Positions 46,557 to 54,946 of a stretch of DNA of 64,000 nt are shown here, piece after piece. The stretch comes from Acetobacter suratthaniensis (lineage in GTDB: Bacteria > Pseudomonadota > Alphaproteobacteria > Acetobacterales > Acetobacteraceae). Location of the stretch: assembly GCF_017377745.1 (NCBI RefSeq), contig NZ_JAFVMG010000012.1:1-64000 (forward strand). The letters run 5' to 3'. Position 1 is the stretch's first letter, and the number at the start of each line of letters is the position of its first letter. The notes beneath the pieces are model-generated. The model saw only the letters and a program-made list of their open reading frames with translations. It was not told where the DNA came from and made no database searches. The position numbers and the translations under genes were made by a program.

Positions 46557-47513
46557 ATGTCTCTCAGCCCGCTTGCAGCGCCCGCCCAGCCTACCCTGAC
46601 CAGACTGGGCGGGAATATCGGTGCCGAAATTCACGGCATCACCCTCTCACCCGACCTGCCCGAGCAGGATATTGACTTCATTTACCGGGCGATGCTTGAG
46701 CACAAGGTTATCTTCTTCCGCCGTCAAACACTCGACAGCGCCGCACAGGAACAGCTTGGCGCGCGTTTTGGCACGCTGGTCTCGCACCCCACCGTTGCCA
46801 GCGCCAAAGGCACCAACCATATTTTCGAGCTGAAAGCGCGAAAGGGCCGGGCCGCCAATACATGGCACGCCGATATGACGTTCATGTCGTCCTATCCCAA
46901 GGCGTCCATCCTGCGCTGCATCCAGCCCGCACCGTATGGCGGCGCAACCCTGTGGGCCAACACCGTGACCGCATATCAGGGCCTGCCCAAACCCCTGCAG
47001 GAACTGGCAGACAGGCTCTGGGCTATCCATACCAACGATGGGTATGACCATACGGATCTGGTTGCCGAGCGCGATTGGGAGTTTGTTCAGTGGTCAGCCA
47101 ACGTGTTCGCCGCCCGCGTGTTCGAATCACGGCATCCGCTGGTGCGTGTACACCCTGAAACAGGCGAAAAAAGCCTCATTCTGGGTAATTTCATCAAGCG
47201 GCTGGCGGATTTCAACCTGCCCGATTCCCGTGCGCTGCTGGAGCTGTTTCTGTCCCACGCCACCCGGCCTGAAAACACGCTGACATGGCACTGGCAGACC
47301 GGCGATGTCGCCATGTGGGACAACCGGGCGACCCTGCACCGGGCTGTGGCGGATTTTGGTGATTTCCCGCGCCTGCTCCAGCGCGTTACGCTGGTAGGGG
47401 ATACCCCCGTCAGCACCGATGGTCAGGAAAGCGAGCAGATCATCAATGCCCAGCCCAACCCGCGCGTGCTGCTTGAAACACCGCATCACTGGGCAGAGCG
47501 CCCGCAGGGCTGA
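46557..47513 (+). CDS. TauD/TfdA-family 2-oxoglutarate-dependent dioxygenase
   Basis: 318 residues; ATG 46557 has AGGGA upstream. Iron-binding HxD is in TWHADMTF and the distal His in ATLHRAVAD; the 2-oxoglutarate-binding Arg is in the following RLLQRV. Length and the opening LGGNIGAEIHGITLS match the taurine/alpha-ketoglutarate dioxygenase family, which oxidises sulfonates, alkyl sulfates, phenoxyacetates or related anions. It is divergent from the TonB receptor/ACS permease/reductase operon; together they could import and oxidatively cleave one organic anion. Substrate not determinable. Confidence 0.9.
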   Translation: MSLSPLAAPAQPTLTRLGGNIGAEIHGITLSPDLPEQDIDFIYRAMLEHKVIFFRRQTLDSAAQEQLGARFGTLVSHPTVASAKGTNHIFELKARKGRAANTWHADMTFMSSYPKASILRCIQPAPYGGATLWANTVTAYQGLPKPLQELADRLWAIHTNDGYDHTDLVAERDWEFVQWSANVFAARVFESRHPLVRVHPETGEKSLILGNFIKRLADFNLPDSRALLELFLSHATRPENTLTWHWQTGDVAMWDNRATLHRAVADFGDFPRLLQRVTLVGDTPVSTDGQESEQIINAQPNPRVLLETPHHWAERPQG

Positions 47514-47577
47514 ACACCGCTCTGCCACACTGTCCTGCCTGCTCAAACGGGCAGGGCTAACAGTCTTGGGTCTAAAA

Positions 47578-47606
47578 AACCCCTCCGCCCGTTGGGCGAA
47601 GGGGTT
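47578..47606 (-). terminator. Intrinsic terminator of the aldehyde dehydrogenase gene
   Basis: AACCCCTTCGCCC pairs with GGGCGGAGGGGTT (one mismatch) around a three-base loop and is followed on the minus strand by six T residues. It also lies past the convergent dioxygenase stop and may act both ways. Confidence 0.8.
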
Positions 47607-47614
47607 AAGCAGGC

Positions 47615-49069
47615 TCAGAACGCCGGTGCGACGTGCTGGCTGCTGACCAGTTTAATGATGGTATGAGCCTTCAGGGCATCCGGCCCGCCTTCCGTGCCGT
47701 AGCCGGAATCCTTCACGCCACCGAACGGGGTTTCGGGAGCGCCAATACCGTGGTGGTTAACCGCCACCATACCGGCTTCCAGCGCCTCGCCCAGCAGGCG
47801 TTCAGTACGCTCGTTGCGGGTATAAACATAAGCCGCCAGACCATACGGCAGGCGATTGGCCTCGCGCACCGCATCCGCCAGTTCGGTATATTCATCCACA
47901 ATCACGATGGGGCCGAACGGCTCCTCGTTCATCAGACGCATGGCCAGAGTGGGCTTGCAGACCAGCGTGGGCGGGAAGAAAAAGCCGGTATTGGGCAGAG
48001 GGGTATCAGGCTGCCACAGCTCGGCGCCTTTCTGGCGGGCGTCTTCCACCAGTTCGGTCAGGGCTTTCACACGCCGTTCGCTAACGAGCGGCCCCATGGT
48101 TACACCCTCCTGCAGACCGCTGCCGATCTTGAGCGCACTCACCTGCGCCTTGAACTTTTCAAGAAACGCCGGGGCAATATCGCGGTGCAGCAGGAAACGG
48201 GTCGGGGCAATGCACACCTGACCGGCATTACGGAACTTCGCCCCCGCCAGACGCTCGGCCGCCAGATCCAGATCCGCATCGGGGCAGATGATGACAGGGC
48301 CATGTCCGCCCAGTTCCATGGTGACAGGCTTCATCTGCGCCCCTGCCAGTGAAGCCAGATGCTTGCCAACCGGCGTGGAACCCGTGAACGAAATCTTGCG
48401 CACAACCGGATGGGCGATCAGATATTCCGAAATCTCGGCCGGATCGCCATAAACGAGCGACACCGCACCAGCGGGAATGCCCGCATCGCAGAAACAGCGG
48501 ATCAGCTCGGCGGGAGATGCCGGGGTATCTTCCGGCGCCTTGACGATCACCGCACACCCGGCCCCAAGAGCCGCACCCAGCTTGCGGGCAATCTGATTAA
48601 TGGGGAAGTTCCACGGCGTAAACGCTGCCACCACACCCACGGGGCGGCGGAGCACGCGCTGTTCCACATTCGGCACGCGGGCAGGCACCAGCTCGTCATT
48701 CAGACGGCGGCCTTCCTCACCGAAATATTCGATCACATCAGCGGCGACCATGATTTCGATAACCGCCTGCGCCAGAGGCTTGCCCTGCTCACGGGTCATG
48801 ATCCGGCCAATATCCTGCGCGCGTTCACGCAGCAGGCCCGCAGCCTTGCGCATGATCCCGAAGCGCTCCCAGGCACTCATGCTGCGCCATGCCTCAAAAC
48901 CGGCGGCGGCGCCAAGGGCGGCCTGCTCCAGATCAGACTTGTCCGCATGGGCGACATGACCGATCACTTCCGTCGTGGCGGGGTTGAGCACGGCAATCGT
49001 GCGCCCACCCGTTGCGTCACGCCATTGCCCACCGATCAGAAGCTGTGTGTTTACCAGTGTTTCAGCCAT
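47615..49069 (-). CDS. NAD(P)-dependent aldehyde dehydrogenase, succinate-semialdehyde type
   Basis: 484 residues; GAGAGGG precedes ATG 49069. The oxyanion Asn is in FTPWNFPINQIARK, catalytic Glu in MELGGHGPVII, and catalytic Cys in NAGQVCIAPTRF; the cofactor loop is SFTGSTPVGKHL. Overall resemblance is to the GabD and 2-oxoglutarate-semialdehyde dehydrogenase group. It would oxidise a small semialdehyde to a dicarboxylate entering the TCA cycle. No gabT or transport genes are beside it, so the substrate is open. Confidence 0.88.
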   Translation of the reverse strand: MAETLVNTQLLIGGQWRDATGGRTIAVLNPATTEVIGHVAHADKSDLEQAALGAAAGFEAWRSMSAWERFGIMRKAAGLLRERAQDIGRIMTREQGKPLAQAVIEIMVAADVIEYFGEEGRRLNDELVPARVPNVEQRVLRRPVGVVAAFTPWNFPINQIARKLGAALGAGCAVIVKAPEDTPASPAELIRCFCDAGIPAGAVSLVYGDPAEISEYLIAHPVVRKISFTGSTPVGKHLASLAGAQMKPVTMELGGHGPVIICPDADLDLAAERLAGAKFRNAGQVCIAPTRFLLHRDIAPAFLEKFKAQVSALKIGSGLQEGVTMGPLVSERRVKALTELVEDARQKGAELWQPDTPLPNTGFFFPPTLVCKPTLAMRLMNEEPFGPIVIVDEYTELADAVREANRLPYGLAAYVYTRNERTERLLGEALEAGMVAVNHHGIGAPETPFGGVKDSGYGTEGGPDALKAHTIIKLVSSQHVAPAF

Positions 49070-49175
49070 AAAGCCCTCTCAAGCAGATAGGGCGGGAACA
49101 GGCCCGCCTTTTGTCGTTCAGTGTAACAGCAGGCCGGGCCGCCTCAAACCCCCGCTCCACCACGAGGGCGGGCTG

Positions 49176-49733
49176 TCAGGCTGGTTTTTGGCCCTTGAGC
49201 ACCATAGGCAGCCCCGCAGCCACAAACACCACCTGCCCGGCCTGTGCCGCCAGCCGCTGGTGCAGGCGTCCCGCCTCATCACGAAAGCGCCGGGCCAGCA
49301 CATTATCCGGGACAATACCCAACCCCACCTCGTTACCTACCAGCACCGTGGGCGCCGCCCGCGTGGACAGGCTGTGCAGCAGGCGCGTACTCTGAGCCTC
49401 CACATCCTGTTCTTCCAGCAAAAGATTGGTCAGCCACAGGGTCAGGCAGTCCAGCAGAACAGGAATATGGGTATGGCGCTCCAGAACGCCCGGCACATCA
49501 AGCGGTTCCTCTACCGTCTGCCAGCCTGCATGGGCACGTTCCGCCTTGTGCTGCGCAATGCGGGCCTGCATTTCTTCATCCCATGCGCGGCCCGTTGCTA
49601 TATAAAGCCGGGGGCCGGGCAAAGCGGTCACTTGCCCCTCTGCAAAGCGGCTTTTACCTGAACGCGCGCCCCCCAGAACCAGCAAGGTTCCGGCCAGCCC
49701 CGTATCGGAAAGGTTGAGCACAACGCCACTCAT
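49176..49733 (-). CDS. cobU: Adenosylcobinamide kinase / adenosylcobinamide-phosphate guanylyltransferase
   Basis: 185 residues from ATG 49733. The P-loop GGARSGKSRFAE near the N-terminus and the following LYIATGRAWDEEMQARIAQH, with the guanylylated-type His, match CobU/CobP. It phosphorylates adenosylcobinamide and then makes adenosyl-GDP-cobinamide for CobS. It is divergent from cobT-cobS-bluB. The 112 bases between cobU and cobT show no B12-box sequence I can recognise. Confidence 0.92.
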   Translation of the reverse strand: MSGVVLNLSDTGLAGTLLVLGGARSGKSRFAEGQVTALPGPRLYIATGRAWDEEMQARIAQHKAERAHAGWQTVEEPLDVPGVLERHTHIPVLLDCLTLWLTNLLLEEQDVEAQSTRLLHSLSTRAAPTVLVGNEVGLGIVPDNVLARRFRDEAGRLHQRLAAQAGQVVFVAAGLPMVLKGQKPA

Positions 49734-49845
49734 GCGATAATCCGCCTTGTCAGGGGGTATAGCCCCCACCCAGTTTTAGGGTAGCCCGCACCACATTGGT
49801 ACAGGCCACCCTGCCGCTTTTTGCCACCGCACAGGACATTCCGCC

Positions 49846-50952
49846 ATGCCGTCCGCGCCGCTGCCAGCCTCCCATCCGTTGTCCAGCGCTCCTGCGCCGT
49901 CAAGCCCGCGCGCCCTGCCCATACGGCCGCCCGCGCCGGAATCGCTCCACGCCATTGCCCGGCTGTGCGCCACCCTGCCCGGCCCCGACTCCACAGCGCA
50001 GGAACGGATTGCCCTGCGCGAAGCCCAACTGACAAAACCCCCCGGCAGCCTTGGCCGCCTTGAAGAGCTGACACGCTGGCTGGGTGGCTGGCAGGGGCTG
50101 AGCACCCCCCGGCTTGAGCGGGTGCAAGTCATTATCTTTGCGGGGAATCATGGTGTAACGGCACAGGGTGTCTCGCCATGGCCACAGGAAGTTACGGCAC
50201 AGATGGTCAGCAACTTCGAGCGTGGGGGGGCCGCCATTAACCAGCTTGCGCGCACGGTGGATGCCGCGCTGGAAGTCGTGTGTGTGAACGGCCTGCGCTC
50301 CACGGCGGATTTTACCACCCAGCCCGCCATGAGCGAGCACGCCTTCGTGCAGGCTGTCGCCACAGGCTACAACGCTGTCCCCGCTGACTGCGACCTGCTC
50401 TGCCTTGGCGAAATGGGAATCGGCAACACCACGGCTGCCTCCACCATAGCCGCCGCCGTAGCGGGGGGGAGCGGCACCGATTGGGCAGGCGCTGGCACAG
50501 GGCTGGATAAATATGGCACGGCACAGAAAGCCGCCGTGGTGCAGGAGGCGCTACGCTATCATGGGGCGGCCCTGTCCAGCCCGCTGGAAATAGCGCGCCG
50601 TGTGGGCGGGTTTGAGCTGGCGGCCATGTTCGGGGCCACGCTGGCCGCGCGGCACATGGGCATACCCGTGCTGCTTGATGGCTTTGTCTGTCTGGCGGCC
50701 GTTGCCCCACTGGCACAGCTCCACCCCGAAGGGCTGGCCCATACCTGCCTTTCGCACTGCGCCACCCTGCATGGCCAGACACACCGGCTGGCCAGCTTCC
50801 TGAATATGGAGCCCCTGCTCGGTCTGGGCATGCGGCTGGGAGAAGGCTCAGGGGCGGCACTGGCTGTCGCCATCCTGCGGGGGGCCGTGGCCTGCCACAC
50901 CGGCATGGCCACCTTTGCCGAGGCCGCCGTTTCCCGCTCGGATACGCTTTGA
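49846..50952 (+). CDS. cobT: Nicotinate-nucleotide:dimethylbenzimidazole phosphoribosyltransferase
   Basis: 368 residues. After a Pro/Ala/Ser-rich N-terminal stretch of about 30 residues, core motifs appear: KPPGSLGRLEELTRW, FAGNHGVTAQGVSPWPQEVT, GEMGIGNTTAASTIAAA and the catalytic Glu in MRLGEGSGAALA. CobT activates 5,6-dimethylbenzimidazole to alpha-ribazole phosphate. Its stop overlaps the cobS start, and bluB, which makes dimethylbenzimidazole, follows. Confidence 0.94.
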   Translation: MPSAPLPASHPLSSAPAPSSPRALPIRPPAPESLHAIARLCATLPGPDSTAQERIALREAQLTKPPGSLGRLEELTRWLGGWQGLSTPRLERVQVIIFAGNHGVTAQGVSPWPQEVTAQMVSNFERGGAAINQLARTVDAALEVVCVNGLRSTADFTTQPAMSEHAFVQAVATGYNAVPADCDLLCLGEMGIGNTTAASTIAAAVAGGSGTDWAGAGTGLDKYGTAQKAAVVQEALRYHGAALSSPLEIARRVGGFELAAMFGATLAARHMGIPVLLDGFVCLAAVAPLAQLHPEGLAHTCLSHCATLHGQTHRLASFLNMEPLLGLGMRLGEGSGAALAVAILRGAVACHTGMATFAEAAVSRSDTL

Positions 50953-51788
50953 GCCGTCCCCCCTCCCCGCTGGATACGGTGCGCCTGCACCTTGCCTGCG
51001 GCCTTGGCCTGCTAACCCGCCTGCCCATCAACTGGCTGCTACCCGCAGCATACCGGCATAGCGCCTCTGTCTGGCCCATGGCCCGCTCGCTCTGGTGCTG
51101 GCCACTGATCGGCGCGGTCATGGGGCTGCTGTGCGGTGGTCTTCTGCTTCTGGCGCAACTGGCGCATATGCCCCCACTGGTTGCGGCCTGTCTGGCCCTG
51201 ACAGCACAAACCATACTGGGCGGCGGCCTGCATGAAGACGGGCTGGCCGACATGGCCGATGGCTGCGGTGGCACAACCCCCGCCCGCAGGCTGGAAATCA
51301 TGCGCGACAGCCGCGTTGGCAGCTATGGTGTCATGGCGCTGTGCCTGTCCTTTGGCCTACGGGCAGCAAGCCTTGCCAGCCTGCCGCTACCCGCGATCCT
51401 GCCCGGCTGCCTAATGGCGGCGTGTCTGGCGCGCGCAGCCCTGCTGGTGCCACCCGCGATCCTGCCCCCGGCCCGCCCCGATGGACTGGCCCGCATGCTG
51501 CACCCTCTGCCCCGCCGCCCTTTTGCGCTGGCCATGATGGGAGCCGCACTCTGTGTGCTGGCGGCAATGTTACTGGGCTATGCCCTGCATCCAAACCCTG
51601 CTGCCTGTCTGGCGCAAACGGTGGGAGCACTCCTTGTCGCAGCCCTTACCGCCGCGCTGGTGGCCAGAACCGCCCTGCGGATGCTGGGCGGCTATACGGG
51701 TGATGTGCTGGGCGCATGCGCCGTGCTGACAGACACGGTCGTGCTGACAACCCTTGCCACACTGGCGCAGATACCCGGTTTTTTCTGA
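50949..51788 (+). CDS. cobS: Adenosylcobinamide-GDP ribazoletransferase (cobalamin synthase)
   Basis: 279 residues beginning at TTG 50949, overlapping the cobT stop by four bases. Integral membrane protein with several helices and the CobS signature GGLHEDGLADMADGCGG followed by RRLEIMRDSRVGSYGVMAL. It joins adenosyl-GDP-cobinamide to alpha-ribazole(-phosphate) to finish adenosylcobalamin. Translational coupling to cobT is implied by the overlap. Confidence 0.94.
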   Translation: MSRPPSPLDTVRLHLACGLGLLTRLPINWLLPAAYRHSASVWPMARSLWCWPLIGAVMGLLCGGLLLLAQLAHMPPLVAACLALTAQTILGGGLHEDGLADMADGCGGTTPARRLEIMRDSRVGSYGVMALCLSFGLRAASLASLPLPAILPGCLMAACLARAALLVPPAILPPARPDGLARMLHPLPRRPFALAMMGAALCVLAAMLLGYALHPNPAACLAQTVGALLVAALTAALVARTALRMLGGYTGDVLGACAVLTDTVVLTTLATLAQIPGFF

Positions 51789-51874
51789 CGCCATGCCCCG
51801 CATTCCATCCCGCCGCACGCACACTCTGCGTAGCCCCGGCTTGCGGGAAGCCGCGCCACCTCGCATGATAGGGC

Positions 51875-52513
51875 ATGACCGCACCTGTCTTTTCCGCCTC
51901 GGCGCAGCGTGATTGGGAAACTCTCCTGACATGGCGGCGCGATGTCAGGCATTTTCTCACGCAGCCTCTCCCCGAAGGCCTGCTTGAAACCCTGCTGCAC
52001 GCCACCTGTCTGGCCCCCTCGGTTGGGCTGAGCGAGCCGTGGCGCTTCGTACGCGTGAACACACCCGAACGCCGCGCCGCCATCCGGCAGAACTTCATCC
52101 GCTGCAACAGCCACGATCTTGAAGGCCGCAGCGGAGAGGAGGCACACCGCTACGCCACACTCAAGCTCTCAGGGTTGGATGAGGCGCCGCATCATATCGC
52201 TGTTTTCTGTGATACAGCCCCGTTACAGGGGCGTGGGCTTGGCCGCGCCACCATGCCGGAAACCACCACATGGTCAGCTGTCATGGCCATTCATACATTC
52301 TGGCTGACAGCCACAGCCCACGGCGTGGGAGTTGGCTGGGTGTCCATTCTGAACCCGGCTGAAGCCACCACAACCCTCAGCATCAACCCGAACTGGCAGT
52401 TTCTGGCCTATCTCTGCGTTGGTTATGCGCGTGAACCAGCCTCCACCCCCGAACTGGAGCGCCGGGGCTGGGAGCGCCGCAACGCTGCCCGCCGCCGCTG
52501 GATCGACCGCTAA
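51875..52513 (+). CDS. bluB: 5,6-Dimethylbenzimidazole synthase
   Basis: 212 residues. BluB hallmarks are RRDVRHFLTQPLPEGLLETL, CLAPSVGLSEPWRFVRV, and GHGVGVGWVSIL-type segments (here AHGVGVGWVSILNP). The enzyme destroys FMN with O2 to make dimethylbenzimidazole, the cobalamin lower ligand, so this organism makes its own lower ligand aerobically. It follows cobS by 86 bases on the same strand. Confidence 0.94.
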   Translation: MTAPVFSASAQRDWETLLTWRRDVRHFLTQPLPEGLLETLLHATCLAPSVGLSEPWRFVRVNTPERRAAIRQNFIRCNSHDLEGRSGEEAHRYATLKLSGLDEAPHHIAVFCDTAPLQGRGLGRATMPETTTWSAVMAIHTFWLTATAHGVGVGWVSILNPAEATTTLSINPNWQFLAYLCVGYAREPASTPELERRGWERRNAARRRWIDR

Positions 52514-52534
52514 CCGGCTTATACCTACGTTCGC

Positions 52535-53149
52535 TTACACGCCGCTCACGGGTTCGCCACAACCGGTGGTATCTGCCTGCCTGTGTGCGTAAGGGGTGTC
52601 CAGCACCCGTTCCACCTGCCACAGCCGGGCCGAACCCTGCGGCATGGAGGGGCGCAGCAGGTCAGGGCCGTGCCCTTCGGCCAGTGCGCTCATCACCCGC
52701 AGCGGGCCACCATGAGAAACAACACAGGCCGCTGTGCCAACCTCGCGCAGATCCCGCCAGAACGCCCGCACCCGCTGGCGCAAAACCTGCCCGCTTTCCC
52801 CTCCGGGGGGCGTAAAATGCTCAGGATTTGCGGCCCATTCATCCAATGCGGCGCGGCCTATCTCCTGCCATGATTTGCCCTCCCACTGGCCAAAATCCAG
52901 CTCGGCCAGACGGTCATCAACCCGCAGTTCCATACCCGTGGCTGAGGCAAGCCGCCGGGCCATGTTCAGGCAACGCTGTGCGGGCGAGGTATGGACAACC
53001 CGCCCACCGACGCCACGCGCCAGTACCGACAGGCCGGAAACAATTTTTTCCCAACCGGGATGCAACGCCACATCCGTGCGACCGTAACAGACCCCCTGAG
53101 GCACCTGAACGCGGGCATGCCTGACCAGCAACAGGGAAAAAGACCGCAT
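52535..53149 (-). CDS. cobC: Alpha-ribazole phosphatase-type histidine phosphatase
   Basis: 204 residues; AAGGA precedes ATG 53149. Histidine-phosphatase core: LLVRHARVQVPQGVCYGRTD (the usual RHG is RHA), ELDFGQWEGKSWQEI, and second catalytic His in VVSHGGPLRVM. The CYGRTDVAL segment is typical of CobC. It removes phosphate from alpha-ribazole phosphate or adenosylcobalamin phosphate. It is convergent with bluB, 21 bases apart. Confidence 0.88.
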   Translation of the reverse strand: MRSFSLLLVRHARVQVPQGVCYGRTDVALHPGWEKIVSGLSVLARGVGGRVVHTSPAQRCLNMARRLASATGMELRVDDRLAELDFGQWEGKSWQEIGRAALDEWAANPEHFTPPGGESGQVLRQRVRAFWRDLREVGTAACVVSHGGPLRVMSALAEGHGPDLLRPSMPQGSARLWQVERVLDTPYAHRQADTTGCGEPVSGV

Positions 53150-53413
53150 GTTTCATCCTTCCTGACAACCTGCTCCAAACAAAGCACGTCCCGCACGGGA
53201 TGGGGATTCAAAACGTGCTGACAGGATAGCCCTGCATTACAACCCTGCCCCTCCATTCACACCTGTCTGTCGCTCACTATAGTGTCGCAAACACTTTCCA
53301 GAGCATGAACAGGATCGTGATTTTGCCGTACGATACTGGCGACCGCATCTGACAATTCACGAACCACAACAGATGTCATAAAAGCCCGCCTATCCGCATT
53401 TTGAACCCGGTTT

Positions 53414-54163
53414 TTGTTTGGAGCGACAGCTTTGCTTTTTTCAGACAGACACGATGTTATTTTCCCCGGATGGGATTCTGGAGACCCCGGTTCGCCAGAA
53501 CAACGTTCCATATGGTTGTACGGAATCGAGCCGGGTTTTCATAAAAAAATCGACGCGATCAACACCTACGATGAACCCATAACCCCTGACAGGCACAACA
53601 ACACGGTTCATTACCAGTGGGATATCAGAAAATGGCCATTCAACCGTAAAGCGCTGATGCTCATAGCCGTTATCGAAGGAATGCCGGTCACGCCGAATTT
53701 CACACAGGATGCCCGGCGCTATGCCGGAGAGCACAAAATATTCGAACGCAATGGTAAAGGTTACTTCAAGGGTAATCTTTTTCCACAGCAGAGCAATAAT
53801 ACCGGCTCATGGAGCGACAGGGCCATAGAAGAAACGGGCTTTCAGAGCAAATCTGATTTTTACGATTTTTTTCGTGATTATTTTGGAAACCTTCACCGCA
53901 TTGTTGTCGCCCGTGCACCCAGACTATTTATCGGGGTGGGCCTGACCCATGCCGATGACTTCGCAAAGGTAGTTTTCGGCCAGTATGTCAGACTGGAGCA
54001 GACGACTTTTGAAATCAACGGACACAGAAAAAAAATCCTGCTGGCCGATGGCCCAACACCACTCGCCGTTATTCCACATCTAACTGGCGGCTCCCACGGC
54101 CTGAACAGCTATAAGTCCATTCAAACAGCGGGGGCCATCATTCGTAACCGCTTCCGCCTTTGA
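53414..54163 (+). CDS. Orphan protein of unknown function, possibly UDG-like fold
   Basis: About 249 residues. The only in-frame start near the N-terminus is TTG 53414, without a visible ribosome site; the next Met is far inside, so the 5' end may be truncated or the start unusual. Segments SIWLYGIEPGF, GYFKGNLFPQQSNN, APRLFIGVGLTHADDFAKVV and VIPHLTGGSHGLNSYK recall, loosely, the motif order of uracil-DNA-glycosylase-like proteins (GxxPG near the start, an HxxG-type block near the end). Base composition is more A+T-rich than both flanks, between cobC and a marR gene. Likely horizontally acquired; function unknown. Confidence 0.7.
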   Translation: MFGATALLFSDRHDVIFPGWDSGDPGSPEQRSIWLYGIEPGFHKKIDAINTYDEPITPDRHNNTVHYQWDIRKWPFNRKALMLIAVIEGMPVTPNFTQDARRYAGEHKIFERNGKGYFKGNLFPQQSNNTGSWSDRAIEETGFQSKSDFYDFFRDYFGNLHRIVVARAPRLFIGVGLTHADDFAKVVFGQYVRLEQTTFEINGHRKKILLADGPTPLAVIPHLTGGSHGLNSYKSIQTAGAIIRNRFRL

Positions 54164-54406
54164 ACGGAACAGACCGCGAGAAACAACTACAGCCGTTTTT
54201 ATACATCGGCCTCAGCCCCGTGACCCGGATGTTTTTACCCGGGTCAAGGGCTGCCCAACACCACAAAATACCCCAGCCAGAGCCCTGCCCCACCGGCGGA
54301 CACGGCCATGAAGGGCGGCCGATTGACCTGAGCCCTGCACAGGCTATATATTATAACTAAATATTTTCCATATCAAATATATCCACGCTAACACTCTGGG
54401 GCCAAC

Positions 54407-54946
54407 ATGACTGACACGCGCGGCGGTATCGCGCTGGACGAGACCCGTTTTCCAGACATGGAACTGACCCTGCGTATCATGCGGCTGGCAACCCTGTGGC
54501 GCACCCGGCTGGACAGAGCCTTGCGACCACACGGCATGACCATGGCCCTGATGCGCCCGCTGGCTTACCTGACCATGCTGCCCGATGGCGCAACCCAGAG
54601 CGATCTGGCCTGCGCCATGAATGTAGACTGCTCGGCACTGGTGCGCGTGCTGGACATGCTTGAAAAACAAGGACTGGTTTCACGCCAGCCGGACAGGCAC
54701 GACCGCCGGGCCAAACGTCTTGTGCTGACACAGGCCGGGCAGGCCCAGTGCGCCCTGTTTCACCAGATCGCAACCGGGCTGGAACATGAAAACCGTGCCG
54801 CCCTGCCACCCGAAAGCATTGCCGCCCTGATAACCGGCCTGAGCACCCTGCTGGCCAACCCGGACACATTGGCCACCGCCCCCTCCGGCACCAACGTGCA
54901 AGCCGAGGCCCAGCACCCCGAGCAGGAGCCACCCCATGCGCCCTGA
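54407..54946 (+). CDS. MarR-family transcriptional regulator
   Basis: 179 residues. Winged helix-turn-helix: GATQSDLACAMNVDCSALVR, VLDMLEKQGLVSRQPDRHDR, then the wing RRAKRLVLTQAG. A Pro/Glu-rich tail follows. Its end overlaps the start of the FUSC transporter by 11 bases, so both are one operon. MarR proteins of this layout repress a neighbouring efflux gene until an aromatic or phenolic ligand binds. Confidence 0.93.
   Translation: MTDTRGGIALDETRFPDMELTLRIMRLATLWRTRLDRALRPHGMTMALMRPLAYLTMLPDGATQSDLACAMNVDCSALVRVLDMLEKQGLVSRQPDRHDRRAKRLVLTQAGQAQCALFHQIATGLEHENRAALPPESIAALITGLSTLLANPDTLATAPSGTNVQAEAQHPEQEPPHAP

Noticed and set aside
49734..49845. Possible cobalamin riboswitch between cobU and cobT
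   Set aside because: The gap is short and lacks B12-box-like sequence on either strand.
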